From Clostridiales bacterium (GTDB lineage Bacteria; Bacillota; Clostridia; Christensenellales; Aristaeellaceae), in NCBI GenBank assembly GCA_015056175.1, contig SVGT01000007.1, forward strand, positions 1-64,000: DNA of 64,000 nt, written 5' to 3'. The translations under genes were made by a program, and so were the position numbers. Below, piece by piece: positions 25,938 to 36,458 of the stretch. How positions within the stretch are numbered: position 1 is the first letter of the stretch; every line of letters begins with the position of its first letter. The notes beneath the pieces were generated by a model. The model had not been told where the DNA came from, made no database searches, and was given only the letters and a program-made list of their open reading frames with translations.

Positions 25938-27116
25938 TCAAGCCCGGCATTTTTTCGCCGCGCCGCTTTGCAACGCCGCATGATATACCGCCCGGGCCAC
26001 CGCATCATGAGCCCGCTGGTCGTAGGCATAGGGCAGGATATAGTCCGCGCACAATTCCTCATCGCTGACGCAGGAAGCAATGCCACGTGCCGCCGCCATC
26101 ATCATGTCCGCATTGACCGTATGAGCCCGTGCATCCAGTGCGCCGCGGAACAAGCCCGGGAACACCAGCACATTGTTGATCTGGTTGGGGTTCTGGGAAG
26201 AGCCGGTGCCCACAATAAATGCGCCGGCTTCCTTGGCGTCCTCCGGCTCAATTTCCGGCACAGGATTGGCGCAGGTAAACAGGATGGGCTTTTGCGCCAT
26301 GCTGCGCACCATATCCCGGCTTACGCAATGGGCGGCCGATACGCCGATCAGCACGTCCGCCCCCTTCATGGCGTCCTGCAGCGTTCCCTGCAGCCTGCGG
26401 GGATTGGTGTCCAGCGCCAATTGCCGCTGGATGGGGTTAAAGCGCTCGTCATCCTGCAAAATGCCCGCCTTATCGCACACCGTCATATCCCGAACGCCCA
26501 GCGCCATCAGAAAACGGGTAATGGCAATGCCCGCCGCGCCTGCGCCGTTGACCACCACGCATACGCTATCCATCTGCTTTCCTGCCAGCTTCAGCGCGTT
26601 GATCAGCGCCGCAGCCATCACAATAGCCGTGCCGTGCTGATCGTCATGAAAGACGGGGATATCCAGCTCTTCTTTCAGCCGCCGCTCAATTTCAAAGCAG
26701 CGGGGCGCGGAAATATCCTCCAGATTAACTCCGCCAAAGGAGCCTGCAAGGAGCTTTACGGTGTTCACGATCTCATCCACGTCCCTGGAGCGGATGCAAA
26801 GCGGATAGGCGTCCACCCCGCCAAAGGCCTTGAACAGCGCACACTTGCCCTCCATCACCGGCATGCCGGCTTCGGGGCCGATATCGCCCAGCCCCAGCAC
26901 CGCCGTACCGTCCGTGATCACCGGCACCGTATTCCACCGGCGCGTCAATTCAAAGCTTTTTTCAATATCGTGATGAATGGCCATGCAGGGCTCAGCAACG
27001 CCCGGCGTATAAGCAAGGGACAGTTTTTCCCGGTCGTTTACCTCCACGCGGGATATGATCTCAATTTTGCCCTTCCATTCTCCATGCTTTTTCAGCGATT
27101 CTTCCCGAACGTTCAT
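25938..27116 (-). CDS. NAD(P)-dependent malic enzyme
   Basis: [75 protein letters not shown]. Confidence 0.95.
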   Translation of the reverse strand: MNVREESLKKHGEWKGKIEIISRVEVNDREKLSLAYTPGVAEPCMAIHHDIEKSFELTRRWNTVPVITDGTAVLGLGDIGPEAGMPVMEGKCALFKAFGGVDAYPLCIRSRDVDEIVNTVKLLAGSFGGVNLEDISAPRCFEIERRLKEELDIPVFHDDQHGTAIVMAAALINALKLAGKQMDSVCVVVNGAGAAGIAITRFLMALGVRDMTVCDKAGILQDDERFNPIQRQLALDTNPRRLQGTLQDAMKGADVLIGVSAAHCVSRDMVRSMAQKPILFTCANPVPEIEPEDAKEAGAFIVGTGSSQNPNQINNVLVFPGLFRGALDARAHTVNADMMMAAARGIASCVSDEELCADYILPYAYDQRAHDAVARAVYHAALQSGAAKKCRA

Positions 27117-27133
27117 ATATTGCTCTCCTCAAA

Positions 27134-28630
27134 TCAGCTCTCGCCCTTGACCCGCGTTTCCTCTCTCATGGGCAGGCCGGTCATATAATCCAGCTGGCGG
27201 TAGCCGCCCTCCTCCTGCTTGCGCTGGCGGGTCATGCCGTCCACCGCCCAGGAGGGCTTTTTATCCTCCCGCCAGGGGCGGCACTGCCACTGATAGCCGC
27301 GGAAGGGATCGCGGGTCTCGTTCATCCAGGCGATGAGCCGGTCGTGCAGCGCATTCCGCGCCTCACGATGCTTTTCATCCAGAATGCAGTTGCGCATTTC
27401 ATGCGGATCATTTTTCAGATCGTACATTTCGTCTTCGTCCAGCAGATTGATCTGCAGTTTATAATCCCTCGTCACAATGGCGCGCATGGGCTGGAAGCCG
27501 CCAAAGCCGTCGTGATCGATCTCGTATCTTGCAAACTCCACAAACGCTTCGTCCACATGACCGTGTTCCGCTTCGCCGGCCAGTAAGGGCATCAGGCTTT
27601 TCCCCTCAAAGCAGCGGGGCACCGAAACGCCCATATAATCCAGCACCGTGGCAGGCAGATCGATATGGGATACCACGCCGTCATACACCTGTCCTTTTGC
27701 GATCATGGGGCCGCTGATGATGAGGGGTACGCGGGCGATGCCGTCATAGGCAGTGGGGCCCTTGGCCCACAAACAATGCTCCTCCATACCGTCGCCGTGA
27801 TCGGAGGTATACAGGATCGTGGCGTCGGGCAGCATGGAGCGCACCTTTGCAATCACCCGGCCGATCTGGCTGTCCACGTAGGAATTGCAGCCCAGCAAGC
27901 CTGCATTCATAGGTTCGATCTTGTCCCTGTCCTCCTGCCTGCCGCCTGCGCCCCAGAGCTGCTGGTACAAGGGTTTACCCTCCAGCGTGTCATAATGGCT
28001 GGGATTCTTTTCCCACGTTTTTCCCAGATACATGCTGCAGTAGGGTTCCGGACACAAGCCGGGATCGTGGGGCTCGTCAAAGGACAGCGTGAGGAAAAAG
28101 TCCTCCTCCCGATGAGCATCCATGTACCGAAGCGCCCTGTCCGTGCAGCGGTGGGCAAAGGTAAATTCGCTTTTTATGCCGCCGGGAATAAAATTACTTT
28201 CCTTCTTTCTGGAAAACACCCGTTCCTCCGGCGTCAATTCGTCCAGATAGTTTTTCATATCAAACCAGTAGCCTTCATCCCAGCCGGGCGGGCAGACGCC
28301 GTTGCCAAAGTAATCGCCGCCGTCCAGGTGCCACTTGCCGATGTAGGCGCAGGAGATCCCCTTGTCACGGAGCCGCTGCCCCAGCGTCAGCACATCGGCG
28401 CCCAGGGGCATGCAATTACCCCAGCTCTGGTTGGAATGGGGAAACTGCCCCGTAAACAGCGCAGAGCGCGCGGGGCCGCATACGGGCTGCGTGGTATAAG
28501 CCCGCTCAAAGCGCATGCCCTCCTGCGCCAAAGCGTCCAGACAGGGCGTTTTGACCACCGGGTTTCCGTAGCAGCCGATCATATCGTACCGGGTACTGTC
28601 GCTCATGATCCAGATAAACTGTCTCTTCAT
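27134..28630 (-). CDS. Sulfatase, Cys-type
   Basis: IWIMSDSTRYDMIGCYGNPVVKTPCLDALAQEGMRFERAYTTQPVCGPARSALFTGQ: CxPxR formylglycine motif. Confidence 0.92.
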   Translation of the reverse strand: MKRQFIWIMSDSTRYDMIGCYGNPVVKTPCLDALAQEGMRFERAYTTQPVCGPARSALFTGQFPHSNQSWGNCMPLGADVLTLGQRLRDKGISCAYIGKWHLDGGDYFGNGVCPPGWDEGYWFDMKNYLDELTPEERVFSRKKESNFIPGGIKSEFTFAHRCTDRALRYMDAHREEDFFLTLSFDEPHDPGLCPEPYCSMYLGKTWEKNPSHYDTLEGKPLYQQLWGAGGRQEDRDKIEPMNAGLLGCNSYVDSQIGRVIAKVRSMLPDATILYTSDHGDGMEEHCLWAKGPTAYDGIARVPLIISGPMIAKGQVYDGVVSHIDLPATVLDYMGVSVPRCFEGKSLMPLLAGEAEHGHVDEAFVEFARYEIDHDGFGGFQPMRAIVTRDYKLQINLLDEDEMYDLKNDPHEMRNCILDEKHREARNALHDRLIAWMNETRDPFRGYQWQCRPWREDKKPSWAVDGMTRQRKQEEGGYRQLDYMTGLPMREETRVKGES

Positions 28631-28743
28631 GATGATTGACTCCTTACAAGTCTGCCGCCCGTCCTTGCACACTTCCTGTCGGGCAGAATTTTTGGTTTTC
28701 CTGATACCTGTATCATACCGCTTTTTACGGAATAAGTCAAAAG

Positions 28744-28772
28744 AAAACGGAGACGCCCTACGTCTCCGTCTG
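28744..28772 (-). terminator. Terminator for the minus-strand URO-D gene
   Basis: CGGAGACG ccctacg/ CGTCTCCG followed on minus strand by TTTTC TTTT. Confidence 0.65.
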
Positions 28773-28797
28773 CACTTTGATGCGTTTTCTTTTCATG

Positions 28798-29859
28798 TCA
28801 GTATTTTCCCAGTTCGCGCACGCGCTCCATAATGCGCTTGAATTCCGCAGCGCTCACATTGTCCGGCACGCTGTGATCCGTGCCGAAAATGAAGCCGCCC
28901 TGCTGCTTCATCACCGGCACCAGGCGCTCCACTTCCGCTTCCACCCTTTGGGGATCCGCCCACTCCAGGGAATTGAGCCCGCCCCAGAACAACAGCTTAT
29001 CGCCGTACTTTTCCTTGAGCATATAGGGATCCATGCCCGCCTTCACTTCCAGGGGATTGAGCCCGTCAATGCCGATCTCGATAAAATCCGGCACAAAAGG
29101 CCGCACGTCGCCGCAGGAATGGAGCATCGCCTTGCAGCCTCTTTCGTGCGCCCAGTCCACCGCCTTTTTGTGGAAGGGCTTGCTCATTTCCCTGTACGTG
29201 TCGAGAGAGAAAAACTGCGCGTGCTTATATCCCATATCATCCGGCCAATAGATCTGATCAAAGTGATAACCCGCCTCCCAGATTTTGTCCAGAATCTGAA
29301 GGTGAAGGTTAAGCTGCGTTTCATAAATATCCTTGCACCAGTCCGGATCGTCGATCATCATCATCAGGAAATCTTCCGTACCGATCATCCAGGAATGGGT
29401 CACGTCAAACCCAAACCACAAATTGGCCACGATCCACGCGCCCTCTTTTTGCCAGACAGGATACTGGGTTTTCAATTCATCCCAGTCGATGCGGCTCATA
29501 TCAAAGGTCATGCGTTTTTTCGCTTCGTGCCACTTTTCCAGATCCCTGATGGAAAAATCCAGAAACTGGGGTGTGGATGTGGCGTGCTTCCAGTTTTTCA
29601 GCGTCACACCCCATTCGGTGGTATGGATGATGTAATTATCCGTTTCTTCCACCACCTTATAGGGATAACGGGGCGAATTATCCGTGCCGATCTGGCGATA
29701 CTGATCCAATCCCATATAGACCGGCCAGTCCTCCACGCCTTCTTTTTCCCATCGTTCCACGGTGGAATCCCAGGGCTCTTCCAGAATGGGAATGCGATCC
29801 GCTTCCCGGTGTTCAAACATCCGCTTGATTCTTTCGCGACTGGTCATTTCCTGTGCCAT
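28798..29859 (-). CDS. URO-D family protein
   Basis: MTSRERIKRMFEHREADRIPILEEPWDSTVERW; CKAMLHSCGDVRPFVPDFIEIGIDGLNPLEVKAGMDP; GGFIFGTDHSVPDNVS. Confidence 0.92.
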   Translation of the reverse strand: MAQEMTSRERIKRMFEHREADRIPILEEPWDSTVERWEKEGVEDWPVYMGLDQYRQIGTDNSPRYPYKVVEETDNYIIHTTEWGVTLKNWKHATSTPQFLDFSIRDLEKWHEAKKRMTFDMSRIDWDELKTQYPVWQKEGAWIVANLWFGFDVTHSWMIGTEDFLMMMIDDPDWCKDIYETQLNLHLQILDKIWEAGYHFDQIYWPDDMGYKHAQFFSLDTYREMSKPFHKKAVDWAHERGCKAMLHSCGDVRPFVPDFIEIGIDGLNPLEVKAGMDPYMLKEKYGDKLLFWGGLNSLEWADPQRVEAEVERLVPVMKQQGGFIFGTDHSVPDNVSAAEFKRIMERVRELGKY

Positions 29860-30018
29860 CCAGCCCCCATCCTTTCCTGAAAAAGCTATATTTACCATCT
29901 CTGCGACTATTCTATCCCCCTCCCTTTTCAGCTGTCAATCATCACTTTATGCTGGACAAAGATACAGGAAAGGTATATCATATATACTATATAAATCATA
30001 TATCAAGGAGACATACGC

Positions 30019-31416
30019 ATGAGGCGGTTTGGCAAAAAACAGATAGATTCTCCCCAGAGTATCACGGAAGGCGTCATCTGGAAGCAGCTGCTCGTCTTCT
30101 TTTTCCCCATCCTGCTGGGTACCTTCTTCCAGCAGCTCTACAATACCGCCGACGCCATCATCGTGGGCAAATTTGTAGGCACCCATGCGCTGGCCGCCGT
30201 AGGCGCCACAGGCAGTCTGATCAACCTGATCGTAGGCTTCTTCATGGGCCTTGCGTCCGGCGCCACCGTCATCGTATCCCAGTACTACGGCGCCCGCAAC
30301 GAGCAGAGCGTGAGCCATACCGTGCATACCGCCATGGCCTTTGCGCTGGCCGCAGGTCTGATGCTCACCTTTGTGGGCTATGCCATTTCTCCTGCGCTTC
30401 TGCGCATGATGGGCACGCCTGAGGACATCATGCCCTACGCCACCACCTACATCCGCATCTACTTTGTCGGCATGATCCCCATGCTGATCTACAATATCGG
30501 TTCCGGCATCCTGCGCGCCATCGGCGATTCCAGAAGGCCCCTGTACTTCCTCATCGCCTCCTGCATGGTGAACATCGTGCTGGACGTGCTGCTGGTGCTG
30601 GGTCTGAACATGGGCGTGGCGGGCGCTGCCTGGGCCACCACCATTTCTCAGTTCTTCAGCGCCGTGCTGGTGCTGACAACGCTGCTGCGCAGCCAGACCT
30701 CCTACCAGCTGCACGTCAACAAGATCCGCTTCCACGGCAGCATCATGAAGGACATGGTGCGCATCGGTTTGCCTGCCGGCCTGCAGAGCGTCATGTATTC
30801 AATCTCCAACGTGATCATCCAGAGCACGGTCAATTCCTTCGGCACGGACGTCATCGCCGCCTGGACGGCATTTGGCAAGCTGGACGCCGTATTCTGGATG
30901 ATCATCAGCGCCTTTGGCATTTCCATTACCACCTTTGTGGGACAGAACTTCGGCGCGCATAAGTACGACCGCATGAAAAAGAGCGTGCATACCTGCCTGG
31001 CCATGTCCTTTGGCGCATCGCTGATCGTCATCGCCGTGATGCTGCTGCTGGGCAGACCGCTTTACGGTATGTTTACCAGCGAAGAGCATGTGCTGGAGCT
31101 GGGCATGCAGATCCTCCGCCAGCTGGCTCCCTTCTGGCTGACCTACGTATGCATCGAGATCTATTCCGGCGCACTGCGCGGCGCGGGCGATTCGCTTTTG
31201 CCCACCGTGTTCACGCTGGTAGGCGTATGCCTACTGCGCGTGGTTTGGCTGCTTGTCATCGTACCCGGCACCGGCAGCCTGACGCTGACCCTCTACTGCT
31301 ACCCCATCACCTGGACCATCACTTCCGTGCTGTTCCTCCTGTATTACTACAAATGGGGCTGGCTCAAGCGCTGCAAAAAGAAATACGGCCATGAGGATGC
31401 GCCTGCAGAAGGCTGA
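30019..31416 (+). CDS. MATE family efflux transporter
   Basis: LLVFFFPILLGTFFQQLYNTADAIIVGKFVGTHALAAVGATGSLINLIVGFFMGLASGATVIVSQYYGA. Confidence 0.95.
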   Translation: MRRFGKKQIDSPQSITEGVIWKQLLVFFFPILLGTFFQQLYNTADAIIVGKFVGTHALAAVGATGSLINLIVGFFMGLASGATVIVSQYYGARNEQSVSHTVHTAMAFALAAGLMLTFVGYAISPALLRMMGTPEDIMPYATTYIRIYFVGMIPMLIYNIGSGILRAIGDSRRPLYFLIASCMVNIVLDVLLVLGLNMGVAGAAWATTISQFFSAVLVLTTLLRSQTSYQLHVNKIRFHGSIMKDMVRIGLPAGLQSVMYSISNVIIQSTVNSFGTDVIAAWTAFGKLDAVFWMIISAFGISITTFVGQNFGAHKYDRMKKSVHTCLAMSFGASLIVIAVMLLLGRPLYGMFTSEEHVLELGMQILRQLAPFWLTYVCIEIYSGALRGAGDSLLPTVFTLVGVCLLRVVWLLVIVPGTGSLTLTLYCYPITWTITSVLFLLYYYKWGWLKRCKKKYGHEDAPAEG

Positions 31417-31423
31417 TCCACCC

Positions 31424-31457
31424 ATCAAAAAAGCCCGACCATGCGGTCGGGCTTTCT
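31424..31457. terminator. Bidirectional terminator
   Basis: AAAAAAGCCCGACC atgc GGTCGGGCTTTCTT. Confidence 0.85.
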
Positions 31458-31463
31458 TCATGC

Positions 31464-33188
31464 TTATTCTTCCTCGCAGGCGGCCTTGCGGCTGTTGATC
31501 CGGTGGATCACCTCGGGCGGGAACTTGGGCTTACGGTCAAAGGTGTACAGACCGTTCTGCTCCTGCTCCACGTCGGTGAGCTGGGTGTAGCAGAAGGCAA
31601 AGTGATCGGGATTATCCAGCAGCACATCCGTCAACCCCTTGTAGCGCGCCAGGAATTCTTCCCGGTTCTTCACGCGCTCGCCGTAGCCCCAGCCGTCCTT
31701 GTCCGTATCGCTCCACCAGATGCCGCCGTATTCGCTGACGAACACCGGCTTCTTGCCATCGTAATGCTGGCGCTTGCTGAAATTATCGTAAATCGGCTTG
31801 GTGCCGGCGCCCAGGCGCTCCTTGTAGGTGACGGGGTTTTGATCGTAATCATGTACGTCAAAGATATCCGTTTCCACGTGGAAGTTGCCGCTGGTATCGA
31901 TGCAGGGACGGGTCTTGTCAAACAGCTTGGTGATTCGGTAGATCATGCGCAGGTTATCGTCATACTGCTGATGGCCTTCCACATCCCAGGTCTCGTTAAA
32001 GGGGCACCAGCCGATGATGCAGGGCGCGCTGTAATCCCGCTCCAGCTCCACCAGCCAGTCGTTGAGGAAATCGGCCAGAGCGTATTCCTTGCTGGTATCC
32101 AGGCCCCAGTTGGCCATTTCGCCCCAGCACAGGTAGCCCAGATGATCCGCATGGTACAGGAAGCGGGGCTCAAACACCTTTTCGTGGAGACGGGCGCCGT
32201 TAAAGCCCATGGCCTGAGACATGATGATGTCATTCTTCAGTGCTTCATCGGTGGGTGCGGTATACACACCGTCGGGATAGAAGCCCTGGTCCAGCACCAG
32301 GCGCTGGAACACCGGCTTATCGTTGATAAAGAAGCGGCGGCCTTCAAACCGGAGGGAACGCAGGCCAAAATAGCTCTGCATCTCGTCCACCGTTTCACCG
32401 TTTTTCTTCAGGGTCAATTGCAGATCATACAGTTTGGGCTCTCCCACATTCCAGGGATGGCTTTCGGAAAGCTTCACCGTGGTTTCCGCAACGCCACCAA
32501 AGGCATGCGCAGCACCGTCGCCCATGGGCTTTCCCTCAAAGGAGGCTGCGATCTCCACGTCGCAATCTTCGCTTGCTATCACCTTCACCGTCACGGCGCA
32601 ATCCGCATAATGCGGGGTAATAAGCACCTTTTCAATGTGGCACGCATCCACCCATTCCAGCCACACGGTCTGCCAGATGCCGGTGGTGCGGGTATAGTCG
32701 CAGTCGTGGGATTCGTACCGCTTGCTCTGCTTGCCGCTGGGCTGATGGGGAGAGCGGGTATCATCCTGGGCGCGGAGCACCACGGTGTTTTCGTCCGCCT
32801 TGAGGGCATCGGTAATGTCAAAGGAGAAGGGCACATAGCCGCCCTTGTGCTGACCCATTTCCTGACCGTTTACCCACACGGTCGCCAGATAATCCACCGC
32901 GCCGAAATGGAGGATCACCCGCTTGCCGCAGGCTTCCTCGGGCAGAGTGAAGCTGCGCTTATACCATACCGCCGGCATGAAATCCCTGTTGCCGACGCCG
33001 GACAGCTTGCTTTCCGGGCAGAAGGGCACCAGAATGGTGCCATCCAGCTTTTCCTTGGTCACAAGGCCGCGGCTCATGCCGCTGTTGCCCATATCCATTT
33101 CAAATTCCCATACGCCGTTCAGGTTCATCCAGCCCTCGCGCACAAACTGCGGACGGGGGTATTCGGGACGCGGCATCACTTGATTCAT
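31464..33188 (-). CDS. Glycoside hydrolase family 2 protein (beta-galactosidase/glucuronidase-like)
   Basis: MPRPEYPRPQFVREGWMNLNGVWEFEMD; NDKPVFQRLVLDQGFYPDGVYTAPTDEALKNDI; GWCPFNETWD; PVFVSEYGG. Confidence 0.9.
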   Translation of the reverse strand: MNQVMPRPEYPRPQFVREGWMNLNGVWEFEMDMGNSGMSRGLVTKEKLDGTILVPFCPESKLSGVGNRDFMPAVWYKRSFTLPEEACGKRVILHFGAVDYLATVWVNGQEMGQHKGGYVPFSFDITDALKADENTVVLRAQDDTRSPHQPSGKQSKRYESHDCDYTRTTGIWQTVWLEWVDACHIEKVLITPHYADCAVTVKVIASEDCDVEIAASFEGKPMGDGAAHAFGGVAETTVKLSESHPWNVGEPKLYDLQLTLKKNGETVDEMQSYFGLRSLRFEGRRFFINDKPVFQRLVLDQGFYPDGVYTAPTDEALKNDIIMSQAMGFNGARLHEKVFEPRFLYHADHLGYLCWGEMANWGLDTSKEYALADFLNDWLVELERDYSAPCIIGWCPFNETWDVEGHQQYDDNLRMIYRITKLFDKTRPCIDTSGNFHVETDIFDVHDYDQNPVTYKERLGAGTKPIYDNFSKRQHYDGKKPVFVSEYGGIWWSDTDKDGWGYGERVKNREEFLARYKGLTDVLLDNPDHFAFCYTQLTDVEQEQNGLYTFDRKPKFPPEVIHRINSRKAACEEE

Positions 33189-33548
33189 GCTGTTTACCTC
33201 CAAACAATATGTATCCGGATCATTGTTTTGCGTTGGATTTATTATATCATGAAAAAATGATTTTTCAAAGCCCTGGAGCCCATGTGTCACAATGTGATAT
33301 AATGATACGATGCCGTTTCCGGCAGTCTTGCGCAGCGGAGAACACATTTTCCCCGCGGCGTCCATCCGGCGAACGATCGCCCATGTGCTTGCGGGCTTTC
33401 CATCCTGGCGATCCTTCTGTTTTCGTAAACAAAAAGTCATTCTATGCCTTATAAAACAACTGTTTTTGTCACAGCCGGAAGTTCTTTCGAGTAAATGGCA
33501 AGAAACCGAACATTTAAATACATCCCATCAAAATTGTTTGCTTTTACA

Positions 33549-33577
33549 TTGACTTTATATCCTCTTCATGGTACAAT
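33549..33577 (+). promoter_or_regulatory. Promoter of purine operon
   Basis: TTGACT - 17 bp - TACAAT. Confidence 0.75.
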
Positions 33578-33595
33578 TTGTGTGTTAAGCGAATA

Positions 33596-33690
33596 TCGTT
33601 CTCTGCGACTGACGGAAGTAACGTGGGTAACCACGGGGAAACAGAGGGCGTACACGGGATGCCCCATTTCGCCGACCGTCTGGGCGCACA
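33596..33690 (+). promoter_or_regulatory. ZTP/ZMP riboswitch (pfl motif)
   Basis: CGACTGACGGAAGTAACGTGGGTAACCACGGGGAAACAGAGGGCG…CGCCGACCGTCTGGGC: conserved helix and 3' CCGNCYGGGC element upstream of purE and fhs-containing operon. Confidence 0.92.
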
Positions 33691-33721
33691 TACTCGAATC
33701 GGAGTAAGTGTACCCTTTTTT
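33682..33721 (+). terminator. ZTP riboswitch expression-platform terminator
   Basis: GGGcGCACaTACTC gaatcg GAGTAaGTGtACCC TTTTTT; left arm overlaps conserved GGGC of aptamer. Confidence 0.8.
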
Positions 33722-33741
33722 GATTTTTTGAAGGAGGCACC

Positions 33742-34233
33742 ATGAAAAAAGTTGGTATCATCATGGGCAGCGACAGCGATCTGCCCATCATCCGCAAGGC
33801 TACGGACATGCTGTCCCTGCTGGAGATCCCTTTTGAAGTACATGTTTACTCTGCTCACCGCACGCCTGATGAGGCCAGGGATTTTGCCCGCAGCGCCCGC
33901 GATAACGGCTTTGGCGTGCTGATTGCCGCCGCCGGCATGGCCGCCCATCTGGCCGGCGCCGTGGCTGCCAATACCACCTTGCCCGTCATCGGCATTCCCT
34001 GCAAGAGCAGCGTGCTGGACGGCATGGACGCACTGCTTTCCACCGTGATGATGCCCAGCGGCATCCCGGTTGCCACCGTGGCCATCAACGGCGGCCAGAA
34101 CGCCGCCCTGCTCGCTGCCCAGATCCTGGCTCTGTCCGACGATGCACTTGCTGCCCGTCTTGACAAAAAGCGCCGGGACGATGCGGAAAACGTGCTCAAA
34201 AAGGACGCCGCTGTTTCCGCCGAATTCCAATAA
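33742..34233 (+). CDS. purE: 5-(carboxyamino)imidazole ribonucleotide mutase
   Basis: [43 protein letters not shown]. Confidence 0.97.
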   Translation: MKKVGIIMGSDSDLPIIRKATDMLSLLEIPFEVHVYSAHRTPDEARDFARSARDNGFGVLIAAAGMAAHLAGAVAANTTLPVIGIPCKSSVLDGMDALLSTVMMPSGIPVATVAINGGQNAALLAAQILALSDDALAARLDKKRRDDAENVLKKDAAVSAEFQ

Positions 34234-34262
34234 TCCATTTGCACAAACGAGGAGACACAGCC

Positions 34263-34976
34263 ATGGAAAAACGGGACCTGCTCTATGACGGTACCGCCAA
34301 GCGCATTTATACCACGGACGACGAGCACGTACTCCTGGTCAGCTACAAGGATATTGCCACCGACTTTTTCGGCCTGAAGATGAGCACCATTCCCGGCAAG
34401 GGCGCCATCTGCAACAGGGTCAGCAATCATCTGATGACTGTGCTGGAAAATGCGGGCATCGCCACCCACTTCCTGTCCGAAAGCAGCGAAACGGACTGCC
34501 TGGTGCGCAGGGTGAAGATCATCCCCCTGGCCGTCATCGTGCGCAACATTTCCGCAGGCGCCTTCGCCAAGCGCTACGGCGTGGAAGAGGGCATCGTGTT
34601 TGATGAACCCACCATCGAATTTTACCTGAAAAACGATATGCTGGGCGATCCGCTCATCAACACCTATCACGCAGTGGCGCTGAAGATCGAAAGCCGGGAG
34701 CGCATTGAGGAAATGAAGGCGCTGGCCTTCCGCATCAACGAGATCCTCAAGGCATACTTCCAGTCCGTCCGCATCCACCTGGTGGATTTCCGCATGGAGT
34801 TTGGCCTGACGGAGGACGGCACGCTGGTACTGGCGGATGAGATCTCTCCCGACACCTGCCGCCTGTGGGATATCGATACCCACTTCCGTCTGGACAAGGA
34901 CCGCTTCCGTCTGGATATGGAGCAGATGGACGCCGGCTATCACGAAATCCTGCGCCGCCTGCTTGGCAACGCATAA
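34263..34976 (+). CDS. purC: Phosphoribosylaminoimidazole-succinocarboxamide synthase
   Basis: [66 protein letters not shown]. Confidence 0.97.
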   Translation: MEKRDLLYDGTAKRIYTTDDEHVLLVSYKDIATDFFGLKMSTIPGKGAICNRVSNHLMTVLENAGIATHFLSESSETDCLVRRVKIIPLAVIVRNISAGAFAKRYGVEEGIVFDEPTIEFYLKNDMLGDPLINTYHAVALKIESRERIEEMKALAFRINEILKAYFQSVRIHLVDFRMEFGLTEDGTLVLADEISPDTCRLWDIDTHFRLDKDRFRLDMEQMDAGYHEILRRLLGNA

Positions 34977-35000
34977 CACACATTAGAATCGGAGGAATAT

Positions 35001-36425
35001 ATGGGTGGTTTTTTTGGTGCCGCGCTGAAGCGCGACGCGATCTACGACGTATTTTTCGGTACCGACTACCACTCCCACCTGGCCCCCCGCCGGGGCGGCA
35101 TGGCTGCATACGACGAAAAAATCGGCCTGCAGCGGGAGATCCACAATATCAGTAACTCCCCTTTCCGCACCAAGTTTGAACACATTTTTGACGAGATGAA
35201 GGGCTGCTCCGCCATCGGCTGCATCAGCGATACCGATCCCCAGCCCCTGCTCATCCGCTCCAACCTGGGCACGTATGCCCTGTGCACCACCGGCCTCATC
35301 AACAACGCCGAGCAGCTGATCAGCCAGTACCTGTCCTTCAGCGGCGGTCATTTTGACGCCATGCAGGGCGGCAGAGTCAACACCACCGAGCTGGTCGCCG
35401 CCATGATCAACCAGAAGAGCAGCTTCTCCGAGGGCATCCGCTTTGCCCAGCAGGTGATCAAGGGCACCTGCTCCATCCTGATCCTCAAGGACGACGGTCA
35501 CCTGATCGCCGCCCGCGACAAAGTAGGCCGTCTGCCCGTGCTGCTGGGAAAGGGCGAGGACGGCTACTGCGTATCCTTTGAATCCCACGCCTACCAGAAG
35601 CTGGATTATGCAGACGAACGGGAACTGGGCCCGGGCGAGATCGTGGAGATCACGCCGGATGAAGTGATCCAGCTTTCCCCTCCCGGCGAAAAAATGCGCA
35701 TCTGCTCCTTCCTGTGGACCTATTACGGCTATTCCACCGCCCGCTACGAGGGCGTGAACGTGGAAACCATGCGCTACCGCAACGGCGAGATCATGGCCAA
35801 GCAGGACGAACTGAACGGTTCCAACAAGGACGTGGATTATGTGGGCGGCGTGCCCGATTCCGGTACGCCCCACGCCATCGGCTACGCCAACAAGAGCCAC
35901 ATCCCCTTCGCCCGCCCCTTCATCAAGTACACGCCCACCTGGCCCCGCTCCTTTACCTCCACCAGGCAAAGCCAGCGCAACCAGATCGCCAAGATGAAGC
36001 AGATTGCCGTTCCCGATCTGATCCAGGACAAAAACCTCCTGTTTGTGGACGATTCCATCGTCCGCGGCACGCAGCTGCAGGAAACGGTGGAATTCCTCTA
36101 TGAAAACGGCGCCAAGGCCGTGCACATGCGCTCTGCCTGCCCGCCTATCATGTACGGCTGCAAATACCTCAACTTTTCCCGCTCCACCGGCGATATGGAA
36201 TTGATCACCCGCCGCACCATCCTGGAATTGGAGGGCGAGGAAGGTCTCAACCACATCGACGAATACAGCGATTCCTCCACCGAGCGCGGACAAAACCTGC
36301 GCCGCGCCATCTGCGAAAAGTTCCATTTTGCATCGCTTGAATTCCAGTCCCTGGAAGGTCTGGTGGAAGCGATCGGCCTTCCCAAATGCAAACTTTGTAC
36401 CTACTGCCTTGACGGCGAGGAATAA
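35001..36425 (+). CDS. purF: Amidophosphoribosyltransferase-like protein
   Basis: FGTDYHSHLAPRRGGMA…; VGGVPDSGTPHAIGYANKSHIPFARPFIKY; FVDDSIVRGTQLQETVEFLYENGAKAVHMRSACPP. Confidence 0.92.
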   Translation: MGGFFGAALKRDAIYDVFFGTDYHSHLAPRRGGMAAYDEKIGLQREIHNISNSPFRTKFEHIFDEMKGCSAIGCISDTDPQPLLIRSNLGTYALCTTGLINNAEQLISQYLSFSGGHFDAMQGGRVNTTELVAAMINQKSSFSEGIRFAQQVIKGTCSILILKDDGHLIAARDKVGRLPVLLGKGEDGYCVSFESHAYQKLDYADERELGPGEIVEITPDEVIQLSPPGEKMRICSFLWTYYGYSTARYEGVNVETMRYRNGEIMAKQDELNGSNKDVDYVGGVPDSGTPHAIGYANKSHIPFARPFIKYTPTWPRSFTSTRQSQRNQIAKMKQIAVPDLIQDKNLLFVDDSIVRGTQLQETVEFLYENGAKAVHMRSACPPIMYGCKYLNFSRSTGDMELITRRTILELEGEEGLNHIDEYSDSSTERGQNLRRAICEKFHFASLEFQSLEGLVEAIGLPKCKLCTYCLDGEE

Positions 36426-36458
36426 CCCAACGTCTGACGCAAGAAAGGAAAGAGAACC

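Noticed and set aside
31503-33260. 585-aa plus-strand ORF
   Set aside because: Antisense to the GH2 gene, which has conserved catalytic-region motifs
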